Assembly: GCA_023425025.1 (NCBI GenBank)
Contig: JAFADG010000001.1
Coordinates: 1-59,831 of the forward strand
Origin: Bacillota bacterium
GTDB taxonomy: Bacteria > Bacillota > Clostridia > Christensenellales > Aristaeellaceae
DNA: 59,831 bases
Reading direction: 5' to 3'
Under the pieces are notes generated by a model. It worked only from the letters and a program-made list of their open reading frames with translations. It was not told where the DNA came from and searched no databases. The translations under genes were made by a program, and so were the position numbers. This document shows, piece by piece, positions 18,345 through 26,466 of this stretch. Positions within the stretch are counted from its first letter, which is position 1. Every line of letters begins with the position of its first letter.

Positions 18345-19789
18345 TTGTCTGTCCCCCCTTCATAATGCACCCACTTTTTCGAAGCGCCCATCTGAATCAG
18401 GGTAAAGACCATGATGATGGCAAACAGTATCCAGGCCATGGAACTGGCTTTGCCCATGGACTGATCCTTGAAGGCAGTCAGGAACAGGTATAGATTATAG
18501 AACATCAGGGATTTGCCCGGGCCGCCGTTTTCCACCATGATATAGGCGGAATCATACACCTGGAACGCGCCGCTGATGCCGGTCACCATCACAAAAAAGA
18601 GGGTGGGCGAGATCATGGGCAGCGTGATGTGCCGGAATTTTGCAAAGCCCACCGCGCCGTCCAGCTCCCCCGCCTCATACAAATCCACCGGCACGCCCTG
18701 CAGCGCCGCCAGCAGAAGGATCATGGTGCCGCCGGTGCTCCACAGGCGCATAATGATCAGCGCGGGCTTTGTCCAGGCAGCGTCATACAGCCAGGCTGCG
18801 CCCTTGATGCCCAGCAGTCCCAGGGCGTTATTGAGCAGGCCGCTGGTGGGATCGAAAATCCACTGCCACAAAAGGAATACCGCTACGCCGGAAAGCACGG
18901 AGGGCAGGTAATAGACCGTGCGGAACAGGGACATGAATTTGACGCGCATGTTCATCAAAAGCGCCAGGATCATGGCGACCACAATCACCAGTGGAACGCT
19001 GAATACCACGTAATACAGGGTGTTGCCAAAGCTTTTTAAGAACATGTCATCCTGGGTGAACAGCGCCAGGTAGTTGCTCAGGCCGTACCATTTTTGAACG
19101 GCCGTGATATTGTAATAGGTAAAGGAAGAAAACATGGAAAACAGCATGGGGAACGCCGTAAAAAAACCAAACCCGATCAAATAGGGAGAAATGAAGGCAA
19201 AGCCTTTGAGGTTTTCCCTGCGTTCGTTACGGGTCATTTTGATGTACAGGTTTTCCTTCTTCATCCAAAGGCGCCGGTAGGCAAGGTACAGGGCCAGCTG
19301 CAAAGCGCCCAGCGCCGCAAGAACGGTTGCCCCCAAAGGGTACAGGTACTGCATGCCGAGCGCGTCATAGCCAAGGCGGCTTACCTGCGCGTTGGCGGAC
19401 GATATTATTAATAGAAGAAACAGGTTCATGGCGCCGGCAGCCGCGCCAAAAAGGCCGCTGAGCAGAAAACCGGCCTTCTTCGCTTTCGCCTTTTTAAAAA
19501 AGCTCATCAGCGAACCCAGCCCTGCGACCAGCAGGCAGATGAGCGTGGCAAAGCCGCAAAAGTCAAGCAATGCGTTGGCCGCAAACATTTCCCGTATGCC
19601 GGGATAGGCCTTGGTAAACAGCTTGTCAACCTCCATGGTATTATTGAGAAAATGCAGATAGCTCCAATCCTTGATCTGCGGCAAATAGGCCGCCGGATTC
19701 AGTGATGGAATCAACAGCAGTGAGGATACGGCCAGGGGCCACAGCCGCAGGCACCACCGCAATGCACCGTATAAGGTTTGCTTTTTCAA
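18341..19789 (-). CDS. Sugar ABC transporter permease, MalF type, with long N-terminal membrane region
   Basis: This protein has about three extra hydrophobic segments in its first 190 residues. A normal six-helix permease follows, with an EAA loop (DLYEAGELDGAVGFAKF). The frame is open back to 19942, but the only good promoter places its TATAAT box on the ATG at 19870, so translation must begin later. A TTG at 19789, with GGAAAGGGG about 12 bases upstream, gives MKKQTLYGALRW and is the best choice, though not certain. The extra N-terminal helices recall longer MalF-type proteins. Confidence 0.82.
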   Translation of the reverse strand: MKKQTLYGALRWCLRLWPLAVSSLLLIPSLNPAAYLPQIKDWSYLHFLNNTMEVDKLFTKAYPGIREMFAANALLDFCGFATLICLLVAGLGSLMSFFKKAKAKKAGFLLSGLFGAAAGAMNLFLLLIISSANAQVSRLGYDALGMQYLYPLGATVLAALGALQLALYLAYRRLWMKKENLYIKMTRNERRENLKGFAFISPYLIGFGFFTAFPMLFSMFSSFTYYNITAVQKWYGLSNYLALFTQDDMFLKSFGNTLYYVVFSVPLVIVVAMILALLMNMRVKFMSLFRTVYYLPSVLSGVAVFLLWQWIFDPTSGLLNNALGLLGIKGAAWLYDAAWTKPALIIMRLWSTGGTMILLLAALQGVPVDLYEAGELDGAVGFAKFRHITLPMISPTLFFVMVTGISGAFQVYDSAYIMVENGGPGKSLMFYNLYLFLTAFKDQSMGKASSMAWILFAIIMVFTLIQMGASKKWVHYEGGTDK

Positions 19790-19868
19790 TGTTGAACACT
19801 GCCCCTTTCCGTCCAGGAAAAAAATAAGCCCTTTGGCGCAGCCATGGCAACGAGCTTCAGTTTTTTTC

Positions 19869-19897
19869 ATTATAGGAGTCACCCGTGAAAAAGTCAA
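19869..19897 (-). promoter_or_regulatory. Sigma-A promoter of the permease-GH38 operon
   Basis: The minus strand reads TTGACT (19892-19897), a 17-base spacer, then TATAAT (19869-19874). The spacer contains TCAC-GG-GTGA, a short inverted repeat. Transcription would start near 19862, which rules out upstream ATGs as starts for the permease. Confidence 0.8.
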
Positions 19898-20020
19898 CCC
19901 GTGAATTATCAGAATATTGTACATTCTTTTAAATATTTTCATTTTTCAAAGAAAATTACGCATGTAAACCCAAGAATATACCAATAACGGTCAAATTCAT
20001 TTCATGTTTTTCCATTTAAC

Positions 20021-20051
20021 AAAAAATGGACAGCCGGTTTTCCGGCTGTCC
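20021..20051 (-). terminator. Rho-independent terminator of the deoR-type gene
   Basis: GGACAGCCGG pairs perfectly with CCGGCTGTCC around a 4-base loop, and on the minus strand ATTTTTT follows. It starts 17 bases past the regulator stop codon. Confidence 0.9.
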
Positions 20052-20068
20052 GCTTTGCGCTGCGCGCT

Positions 20069-20818
20069 TTATTTTTGCTCGTCCTGCGCGTAAATGATGT
20101 TGCTGTACGCGTCCAGCTCCTTGCGGCGCTTGTCGGTAATGATCAGGCACTCGTCGATGTCAGCCACCTTGCACATGGCCACGTTGCCGTACTTGCTGGA
20201 GTCGATCAAAAAATAGGTGCTCACCGAACGCTCAATGGCCATGCGTTTGATGGATTGCTCGTTGGGATCGTGGTTGGTCATGCCCAGCTCGATGCTCATG
20301 CCGTTGGCGCCAAGAAAGCTTTTGCTGAAGCGCAATTGTGAAAGCATCCGCTCGGCCATGGCCCCCACGCAGGAGGAGGTGTTCTTTTTGATCTGCCCGC
20401 CGATCATGATGCAGTGGATATCCGCCTTCACCAGCTTATTCATATGGGCGATGGAATTGGTAACGACCGTCACTCGCTCGGCGTGTATGTAATCGATCAG
20501 CAGGTAGTTGACGCTGGACGGGTCCAGAAAGACGATATCCCCCGGATAGATGAGCCCGGCGGCGTATTTTGCGATGCGGTCCTTTTCTTCTCTGTTCATA
20601 AGGAGCTTTGCGTCGATATTCATTTCCACGTTTTCCCGGTACAGCCGCACGCCGCCGCCCCGCAGCAGCTCGATCTCCCCGCCGTGGGCAAGCTCCTTCA
20701 AATCCCGGCGGACGGTGGATTCGGAAATGCCCATGGCCGCGACCAGGTCCGCAAGGAACAAAACTTCATTTCCTTGCAGCAAATCCACGATTTTTTGCCT
20801 GCGTAAGGTCGGGATCAT
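20069..20818 (-). CDS. DeoR-family transcriptional regulator
   Basis: This 249-residue regulator has an N-terminal winged helix (RRQKIVDLL, then SESTVRRDLKEL near residues 32-43) and a DeoR-type sensor domain with VTNSIAHMN and IGGQIKKNTSSCVG. These proteins usually sense phosphorylated sugars. It is transcribed away from the FGGY kinase operon with only a 190-base gap between them, so it most likely controls that operon, itself, or both. Confidence 0.92.
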   Translation of the reverse strand: MIPTLRRQKIVDLLQGNEVLFLADLVAAMGISESTVRRDLKELAHGGEIELLRGGGVRLYRENVEMNIDAKLLMNREEKDRIAKYAAGLIYPGDIVFLDPSSVNYLLIDYIHAERVTVVTNSIAHMNKLVKADIHCIMIGGQIKKNTSSCVGAMAERMLSQLRFSKSFLGANGMSIELGMTNHDPNEQSIKRMAIERSVSTYFLIDSSKYGNVAMCKVADIDECLIITDKRRKELDAYSNIIYAQDEQK

Positions 20819-20950
20819 CCAATCAATCCTTTATCAAAAGCGTTCTGATTCCTTGCGTTCTTCCATTTCAGAACACATTATAGCATATTTCCAGCATATT
20901 GCCATCCATCAAATTTTTCTATTTATTTTCACTATTTTTCATTTCGCTTC

Positions 20951-20979
20951 TTGAAAACAGCGGTTGTTCATGCTACCAT
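20951..20979 (+). promoter_or_regulatory. Probable promoter of the FGGY kinase operon
   Basis: TTGAAA (20951-20956) and TACCAT (20974-20979) are 17 bases apart, 31 bases before the kinase ATG. The -10 box is weak, which fits a regulated promoter. The divergent deoR-type gene shares this gap. Confidence 0.5.
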
Positions 20980-21010
20980 ACAGCAAGAATACAAGGACGG
21001 AGGGCAACCC

Positions 21011-22474
21011 ATGTCTGTGTTGGCCTTGGATATCGGAACGACCCACTGGAAGGCTGGCATCATAGACGAAACGGGCCGCATACAATCGGTGCGGCGCGTG
21101 CCCGCGCCGTTCATCCGGGATGATACGGGCGGGTGCATATACCTGCCCGCCGATATGAAAGCGGCGGTCTTTTCCCTGATACAGGCGCTGCCCAAGGATC
21201 TTCTTGCAGTCGTGTCGCGGATCTCCCTGGCCGGCATGGCCGAAGCGGGTCTGATCATTGACCGGCCCACCGGGGAAAGCGTCAGCGCGATACTGCCCTG
21301 GTTTGACATGCGCAGCCTGCCCCTGTTTGAGGCAAAGCAATTTGGCCCTTTGTTCAAGGGCCGCTATGCCGCAACCGGCCTGCCGGGCAGCTGCAAGTAC
21401 AGCATCTACAAGCTGCTGACGCTCCTTGAAAAAACCGGCGCACCGACAGAGAACCTGCTCTGGCTTGGCATCGTGGAATACGCGGCCTGGCTTTTGACGG
21501 GTCAGGCGGCTGCGGAACCCACTCTGGCTGCCCGCACCTATGCTTTTGATTTGGCGGCAGGCGGCTGGGACGCGCCCTTTCTGGAGGCGCTCGGGCTGCC
21601 CCTTACTATTTTTCCGCCGGTCATGCCTTCCGGCGCGCCGATGGGCCAGGTCAGGGACGGCATCGCGGCGGAGCTTGGCCTCCCCCGGGGGATTCCCGTT
21701 TGCATCTGCGGTCACGACCACGTTTGTGCCGCGTACGGCGTGCAGGCGCTGCAGGAAGGAAGGCTGTTCTGCTCCATGGGTACAGCGCAGGTGCTGCTGG
21801 CGCAAAGGCAGGCCAAGGAAATTGGAGAAACAGAGCGGTCGTCCGGCCTTTCCTACGGCCCGGCGCTAAATGCGGGCAGGCAGACGGTGCTTGGCTCCAT
21901 CCAGTCCTCCGGCGGATCCGTAACCATGGTAAACAAGCTTCTGTATGAGGATGGCGGCTATGACGCCATGCTTTCACACGCCCTGCAGATGCCAAACGAA
22001 CCCAGCGGCCTTTTGTACTTTCCCTATTTGGCCGGCAGCGGCGCGCCGCATTTCAACCGGCACGCCCGGGGCGGCTTTCTGGGGCTTTCTCCCGACACCG
22101 CAAAACTACAAATGCTGCAAAGCGTGTATGAAGGCATCGCGTTTGAATCCAGGCTCATACTGGATGCCTTCCGCCTGGATGCGGCGGAGGAATTGTACGT
22201 GTGCGGCGGGCTTTGCGCCCACGGGCGGCTGCTGCAGATTATGTCTGATGTATTGCGCCTCACCGTCCGCGTGCCCGATGTTCAGGAAGGGACGCTGCTT
22301 GGGGCGGCCCGGCTCGCTTATGAAAGCGCCGGGGTCATATTGCCCAGGCCGGCGGACAGGCAAGTGTTTGCGCCTCGGCCTTCTGTGAGCGAAGCGTATG
22401 ATGGCATCTACCAAAATCAGTACCTGCCCTTGCAGGCGCTGCTGCTGACCTATTACGGCGCCGGCCGGCCATAG
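21011..22474 (+). CDS. FGGY-family carbohydrate kinase
   Basis: This 487-residue kinase starts with the phosphate-binding LALDIGTTHWKAG segment and has the later CICGHDHVCAAYG and CSMGTAQVLL motifs of the FGGY fold. It should phosphorylate a keto sugar or polyol with ATP. The ATG at 21011 has GGAGGG six bases ahead; an upstream in-frame ATG has no ribosome site and falls inside the promoter. The next gene is an AraD/FucA-type aldolase 12 bases away, so a ketose would be phosphorylated here and then cleaved, as with fuculose or rhamnulose. The exact sugar cannot be told. Confidence 0.9.
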   Translation: MSVLALDIGTTHWKAGIIDETGRIQSVRRVPAPFIRDDTGGCIYLPADMKAAVFSLIQALPKDLLAVVSRISLAGMAEAGLIIDRPTGESVSAILPWFDMRSLPLFEAKQFGPLFKGRYAATGLPGSCKYSIYKLLTLLEKTGAPTENLLWLGIVEYAAWLLTGQAAAEPTLAARTYAFDLAAGGWDAPFLEALGLPLTIFPPVMPSGAPMGQVRDGIAAELGLPRGIPVCICGHDHVCAAYGVQALQEGRLFCSMGTAQVLLAQRQAKEIGETERSSGLSYGPALNAGRQTVLGSIQSSGGSVTMVNKLLYEDGGYDAMLSHALQMPNEPSGLLYFPYLAGSGAPHFNRHARGGFLGLSPDTAKLQMLQSVYEGIAFESRLILDAFRLDAAEELYVCGGLCAHGRLLQIMSDVLRLTVRVPDVQEGTLLGAARLAYESAGVILPRPADRQVFAPRPSVSEAYDGIYQNQYLPLQALLLTYYGAGRP

Positions 22475-22486
22475 GAGGGACTTGTC

Positions 22487-23149
22487 ATGGAAAGAAAACA
22501 GGCGGCTGAGCTATTGGTGGAAACGGGCCGCCGGATCATGGAAAAGGGACTGACCTGGGGCAACGCCGGCAACATCAGCGTGAAGCTGGATGCGGACCAC
22601 ATCCTGGTCACCTCCAGCGGCAGCCGGTTTGACAGCCTTTGCGAAGACAGCCTGACGGTGTGGGAGCTGTCCACGCAAAAGCATTTTGGCAAAAAGCCGT
22701 CCAAGGAGCTGCCGGTGCATGTCAAGGTGTATGAAAACGCCGCCTGGGCCGGCGCGGTGCTGCACACCTCCCCCCTGCACGCCACCACGTTCTCGGCGTC
22801 CGGCCTTTGCGTGGACAACAGGCTGTTTGTGGAGAACATGTACTACCTGCAAAGGCTGTGCCGCATTCCCTACTGCCACCCGGGCAGCGCAGCGCTGGGC
22901 GACGCGGTGGCAAAGGCCGCCCCCGGCCATAATGTGATGCTGCTGGACCACCACGGGGTGCTGGCCTACGACGCCTCCTTGGAGGAAGCGTGCATGGCCA
23001 TAGAGATACTGGAAAACACCTGCCGGATGCAGCTGCTCGCCTTGGGGGCTGGCATACAGCTGAATACGCTGGATGAGCAAACCGTGCAGGATTTTCTTTT
23101 GCGCTCCGGCTACAAAGCGCCAAGGTCCTGGCCGGCCGCGAAAGATTAA
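22487..23149 (+). CDS. Class II aldolase/adducin-family protein (FucA/AraD type)
   Basis: This 220-residue zinc enzyme has GNAGNISVK near residue 25, TSSGSRFD near 43, HTSPLHATT near 91 (two metal His) and LDHHGVLAYD near 150. Family members are sugar-phosphate aldolases such as fuculose-1-phosphate aldolase, or ribulose-5-phosphate 4-epimerases. AGGAGG precedes the ATG. Pairing with the FGGY kinase favours an aldolase role, yielding dihydroxyacetone phosphate and an aldehyde. Confidence 0.9.
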   Translation: MERKQAAELLVETGRRIMEKGLTWGNAGNISVKLDADHILVTSSGSRFDSLCEDSLTVWELSTQKHFGKKPSKELPVHVKVYENAAWAGAVLHTSPLHATTFSASGLCVDNRLFVENMYYLQRLCRIPYCHPGSAALGDAVAKAAPGHNVMLLDHHGVLAYDASLEEACMAIEILENTCRMQLLALGAGIQLNTLDEQTVQDFLLRSGYKAPRSWPAAKD

Positions 23150-23182
23150 GCGCAGCAGCGCCTGGGGAAAGGAAGGATGGGC

Positions 23183-23805
23183 ATGCGTCAGCCCCTTTCA
23201 TCGGACAACTGGGAGCTGAAGGGCTTCTGGCCCGGCGAGCCGCTGTGGACCACCAGCGTGGAAAGCACCGTTACCCGCCGCGGCATCATGCCCTGAATCC
23301 CCGTTTCCGTGCCCGGCGGCGTGCATCGGGCGCTGCAAAAAGCCGGCATCCCGCCCGACCCCTATTTTGAGCGTAACAGCCTGCTTTGCGAGTGGGTGGA
23401 GCACCGATGATGGTGCTACCGCACTTTCTTTACGCCGCCGCCGGCCATGGATGGCCGCCGGATGAAGCTGGTTTTCAACGGGCTGACGCTTGAAATCGGC
23501 CATGTACCCCGCGCGCAGCAGCTTTACTTTTTCACGCAAGCCGGTGAACAGGATACGCCGCTCCAAGCCATGCTGCATCTGCCGAAAGCCCGCGTGCGCA
23601 TGACGCGCTCCGAAGAGGAATTTCTGGCGGAAACATCGGCGAAACCGTATGCCTCTTTTTGCACGGCGAGCCGGAGGATGCTTCCCCCGCCATGCTCAAA
23701 GACAGCTTCGTCACCCTGTTTCCCGGGGAATCGCTGCCGCTTGTCCCGCTTAAGCATGCGCCGGCCTGGCGGTTTATGGCTTTGAATGCTATCGAATTTG
23801 TTTGA
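23183..23805 (+). pseudogene. GH2 beta-mannosidase pseudogene (both ends kept, middle lost)
   Basis: The first 100 codons translate to a GH2 beta-mannosidase N-terminus (DNWELKGF, IPVSVPGGVHRAL, PPDPYFERN, LLCEWVEHR, MDGRRMKLVFNG). They are broken by TGA at 23294 and TGA at 23408, the second where a conserved Trp is expected. From about 23460 the sequence jumps to a GH2 C-terminus (LHLPKARVRM, then GETVCLFLHGEPEDAS and LKDSFVTLFPGES). A frame change lies near 23629 and the stop is at 23805. About 600 codons, including the catalytic domain, are missing. A ribosome site still precedes the ATG. The gene once sat between the aldolase and gtfA in this operon. Confidence 0.85.
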
Positions 23806-23828
23806 ATCTTTTTCAGGGAGGACTGTAT

Positions 23829-25277
23829 ATGCGGGAAATAGCCAATCAAATCATGCTCATCACCTATCCCGACAGTCTGGGCGGAAACCTGAAAGCCCTG
23901 CGGGAAACGCTGCAAAAGGAGCTTTCCGGGGCGGTGGGCGGCATTCACATTCTGCCCTTTTTCCCCTCCAGCGGCGACAGGGGCTTCGCGCCCGTCGCCT
24001 ATGACAAGGTGGAGGAATCCTTTGGGGATTGGGACGATGTTCAGGCGCTGAGCCGCGATTATTACCTGATGTGCGATATGATGATCAATCATATTTCCCG
24101 CAGGAGCCGGGAGTTCCAGGACTTTTTGCAAAACGGGGACGCGTCCCCCTACGCCAAAATGTTCTTTGATTATGACGCGTTCTGGGGCGGCGATCCCACG
24201 CCGGAGGAAGCGGCCCTGCTGTACCGCCGCAGCGACAAGCCGCTGTATGTTTCCATTCCCCTGCCCGATGGGTCCGTCCGCAGGCTGTGGTGCTCCTTTT
24301 CCACAGAGCAGATCGATTTGGATACCGACCACCCCGTCACGCGGAATTACATCACGGAAACGCTCCGCGGCCTTGGCAGCCACGGCATCAGCCTGGTCCG
24401 GATGGACGCCTATGGATACATCACCAAGGTCCGGGGCACCAACTGCTTTTTTGTGGAGCCCAAGGTATGGGAATTGATTTCCGACTGCGAACAGCTTTTG
24501 CAATCGCAGCACATGACCCTTTTGCCCGAAGTGCACGACCGGTATGAAACGGCATTGAAGATCGCCGGCCGCGGCTATTGGACCTATGATTTTGTGCTGC
24601 CGCTGTTGACGCTGCACACCCTTTTGTCCGGTTCCGGCGCAGCAATGAAGCATTGGTTTTCCATCTGTCCCCGCAAACAGTTTACCGTGCTGGACACCCA
24701 TGACGGGATCGGCGTTTTCGATGCGGCCGGCATCGTTTCCGACGAGCAGGCGCAAGCAGTGGTCAAGGCTGTGGAAGACAATCTGTCCTACGCCTTCAAG
24801 CCATTGAATCCCGACAGGAAGAAGCACTACCGGTCATACCAACTGTACGGCACCTATTACTCCATCCTGAAAAAGCAGGACCAGGCCTACCTGTTGGCCC
24901 GGGTGCTGCAGTTTTTTGCGCCCGGCATCCCCCAGGTGTATTATGTGGGCATGCTGGCCGGCGAAAATCAACTGGATTTCCCCGAAGACGGCCCCAGGGA
25001 TATCAACCGAAAAAATTACACCGCGGAAGAATTGAACGCGGAATTCAAGCGGCCCGTGGTCAAAAAGCTCCTGGCGCTCATGCGGCTTCGCAACAGCCAT
25101 CCGGCGTTTGACGGGGAGCTTACGGTGGAGGATACGCCGGATCACCTGCTGTCCTTACGGCGGGTGAAGGGAAATGCGCAGGCGATATTGAAGGCCGATC
25201 TGCGCACCCATGATTTTGAGATTACGCTTGTAGAAAACCGAAAGTCCATCAGGTTTGATCTTAACCGGGAAGCTTGA
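23829..25277 (+). CDS. gtfA: Sucrose phosphorylase-like GH13 enzyme (GtfA type)
   Basis: This 482-residue GH13 enzyme resembles streptococcal GtfA along its length: IMLITYPDSLG at the start, GGIHILPFFPSSGDRGFAP near 38, MINHISRRS near 76, VRMDAYGY with the nucleophile Asp near 195, LLPEVHDRY with the acid/base Glu near 237 and LDTHDGIG near 290. Family members reversibly phosphorolyse sucrose or sucrose 6-phosphate; relatives use glucosylglycerate. The signature loops alone cannot separate these. AGGGAGGA precedes the ATG at 23829. It is cytoplasmic and lies between two pseudogenes, the only intact 3' gene of the operon. Confidence 0.88.
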   Translation: MREIANQIMLITYPDSLGGNLKALRETLQKELSGAVGGIHILPFFPSSGDRGFAPVAYDKVEESFGDWDDVQALSRDYYLMCDMMINHISRRSREFQDFLQNGDASPYAKMFFDYDAFWGGDPTPEEAALLYRRSDKPLYVSIPLPDGSVRRLWCSFSTEQIDLDTDHPVTRNYITETLRGLGSHGISLVRMDAYGYITKVRGTNCFFVEPKVWELISDCEQLLQSQHMTLLPEVHDRYETALKIAGRGYWTYDFVLPLLTLHTLLSGSGAAMKHWFSICPRKQFTVLDTHDGIGVFDAAGIVSDEQAQAVVKAVEDNLSYAFKPLNPDRKKHYRSYQLYGTYYSILKKQDQAYLLARVLQFFAPGIPQVYYVGMLAGENQLDFPEDGPRDINRKNYTAEELNAEFKRPVVKKLLALMRLRNSHPAFDGELTVEDTPDHLLSLRRVKGNAQAILKADLRTHDFEITLVENRKSIRFDLNREA

Positions 25278-25304
25278 CCAACGCGCAAAGGAGCCTTGCC
25301 GCTT

Positions 25305-25850
25305 ATGCCGGAATATGCTTTTCCCCTGCTGTATCAAACGGGCGCGGTAGTCATGGTCGGCAGCCCGGGGGGCATGGCCTGCGCGCTTGCACTGGGTGCC
25401 CAGGGCAAAAAGTGCTTTTCCTGGAGCAGGGCACCTGCCTGTATGTCAACCTGCACCGCAGCGGCGAATACGCGCTGCCGGTTTTATCCGGCAAGGCCTG
25501 GGCGGAATTGCTGTTTTCGCCCAAGGCCGTCAGCGAAAACGGCATGCTGCATCCGGCCAGGCTGAAAAGGCACGGGGATGCGCTGATGAAAGCTCGTCAT
25601 TGAACTCCTGTAAGCCGTGTCGGTGATCGAAGTCCAAAGGGATGAAACGGGCGCCGTCCGGCTTGTGCCGGCCCACAAATCCAGCCTGTACGCCACTGTC
25701 GTTTGCGGGGCCTATTACGACTGCAGGCGATTGTCCTCTGAAAGCCTTCACCCAGGATTCGCGCCGGCCGATCTCCCTTTCGGCACAAATGCTGCTGTCA
25801 AGCCTATCCGATTCATGCAAACAGGCATCAAACACAGGGATAAACAATAA
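25305..25850 (+). pseudogene. Degraded FAD-dependent oxidoreductase
   Basis: Frame 1 starts with a Rossmann-like segment (VVMVGSPGGMACALALGAQGK). Near 25410 the sense continues one frame over as KVLFLEQGTCLYVNLHRSGEYALPV. After a further frame change near 25590 and a TAA codon it returns as VSVIEVQRDETGAVRLVPAHKSS and DCRRL. Length is well below a full FAD-oxidoreductase, and the 3' part fades into unrecognisable sequence just before the tRNA gene. It follows gtfA by 27 bases and was probably its operon partner. Confidence 0.65.
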
Positions 25851-25960
25851 GCGCTATTGATGCGCTTCGTTTCATCATCCGGGAACGGCTTTTCCTGCGC
25901 AAGTGGCTGCCGCAATCCTTGCCAAACACATTCATCTGTGCTACAATAATTTGCGCGCGT

Positions 25961-26037
25961 GTTCTCGTAGCTCAGCAGGATAGAGCGTCCGCCTCCTAAG
26001 CGGAAGGCCGTGGGTTCGAATCCCGCCGGGAACGCCA
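25961..26037 (+). tRNA. tRNA-Arg (anticodon CCT)
   Basis: The 7-bp acceptor stem GTTCTCG/CGGGAAC, the anticodon arm TCCGC-CTCCTAA-GCGGA with anticodon CCT, the T arm with GGTTCGAATCC, and an encoded CCA are all present. It reads AGG. The prophage begins right after its 3' end, so this gene is the likely integration site. Confidence 0.95.
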
Positions 26038-26040
26038 AAG

Positions 26041-26088
26041 ACAAAGGCCCGAAAAACCTTGTAAATCAAGGATGTTCGGGCCTTTTGT
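26041..26088. terminator. Terminator after tRNA-Arg, at the host-prophage junction
   Basis: ACAAAGGCCCGAA pairs with TTCGGGCCTTTTGT, and inside the loop a second stem CCTTG/CAAGG forms. A T run follows on the plus strand and a weaker one on the minus strand. It would end both the tRNA transcript and leftward phage transcripts. Confidence 0.75.
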
Positions 26089-26142
26089 AATAAGTTTTGT
26101 TATTATATTTTTATAAGCGCTTATGATGCGTTGTGATGACTT

Positions 26143-26174
26143 TTGATAGTGATTGGTAGTCAGCTTGGTAGTCA
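26143..26174 (+). repeat. Direct repeats TTGGTAGTCA near the attachment site
   Basis: TTGGTAGTCA occurs at 26153-26162 and 26165-26174, and a variant TTGATAGTGA at 26143-26152. Short direct repeats about one helical turn apart, close to a tRNA attachment site, are typical of integrase arm-binding sites. Confidence 0.55.
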
Positions 26175-26197
26175 AATTGAAAAGGAGGCTCCGCCCC

Positions 26198-26443
26198 ATG
26201 CCCTACATCAAGCAGTATGTCGCTATGGATATACACTACACCGCCGTCGGTCTGGTCGAACCACGCCGCCTATACTGGACAGATGGAAGCAGCTATGAGA
26301 TAGACCGCGTACTTGATGTGCGCCCCGGTGCCTCGCTTAAGGTCGGAGGGGCGGGGATGCGGTTTACCGTGCTTATCAGCGGGCAAAGGCGGGTGATCTG
26401 GCAGACGGGTACGCAGTGGTTTGTGGAATTAGAGGCAAAATAG
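26198..26443 (+). CDS. Small conserved-looking protein at prophage end (unknown function)
   Basis: This 81-residue protein is the only gene of the prophage that points rightward. AAAGGAGG sits 9 bases before the ATG. The sequence is beta-rich, with MPYIKQYVAMDIHYT, EPRRLYWTDG and RRVIWQTGTQWFVE, suggesting a small barrel. No enzyme motif is seen. It sits between the integrase-site repeats and a two-way terminator, apart from the lytic transcript, so it may be expressed in the lysogen. I do not recognise its function. Confidence 0.75.
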   Translation: MPYIKQYVAMDIHYTAVGLVEPRRLYWTDGSSYEIDRVLDVRPGASLKVGGAGMRFTVLISGQRRVIWQTGTQWFVELEAK

Positions 26444-26466
26444 CCCCGCCTTTTAGCGGGGCTTTA
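26441..26466. terminator. Bidirectional terminator between convergent genes
   Basis: AGCCCCGC pairs with GCGGGGCT around a 6-base loop. T-rich tails lie on both sides, so it can stop both the rightward 81-residue gene and the leftward phage genes whose last stop overlaps it. Confidence 0.8.

Noticed and set aside
19870..19942. ATG starts at 19942 and 19870 for the MalF-type permease
   Set aside because: They have no ribosome site and lie in or before the -10 box of the only good promoter.
23294..23410. The two TGA codons of the GH2 remnant as recoded tryptophan
   Set aside because: The same remnant also has a frame change and a deletion of most of the protein, and host genes around it use TGA as stop. 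Simple decay is enough.
25996..26199. Minus-strand 68-codon frame across tRNA-Arg
   Set aside because: It is the complement of the tRNA 3' half and the terminator, with no start signal.
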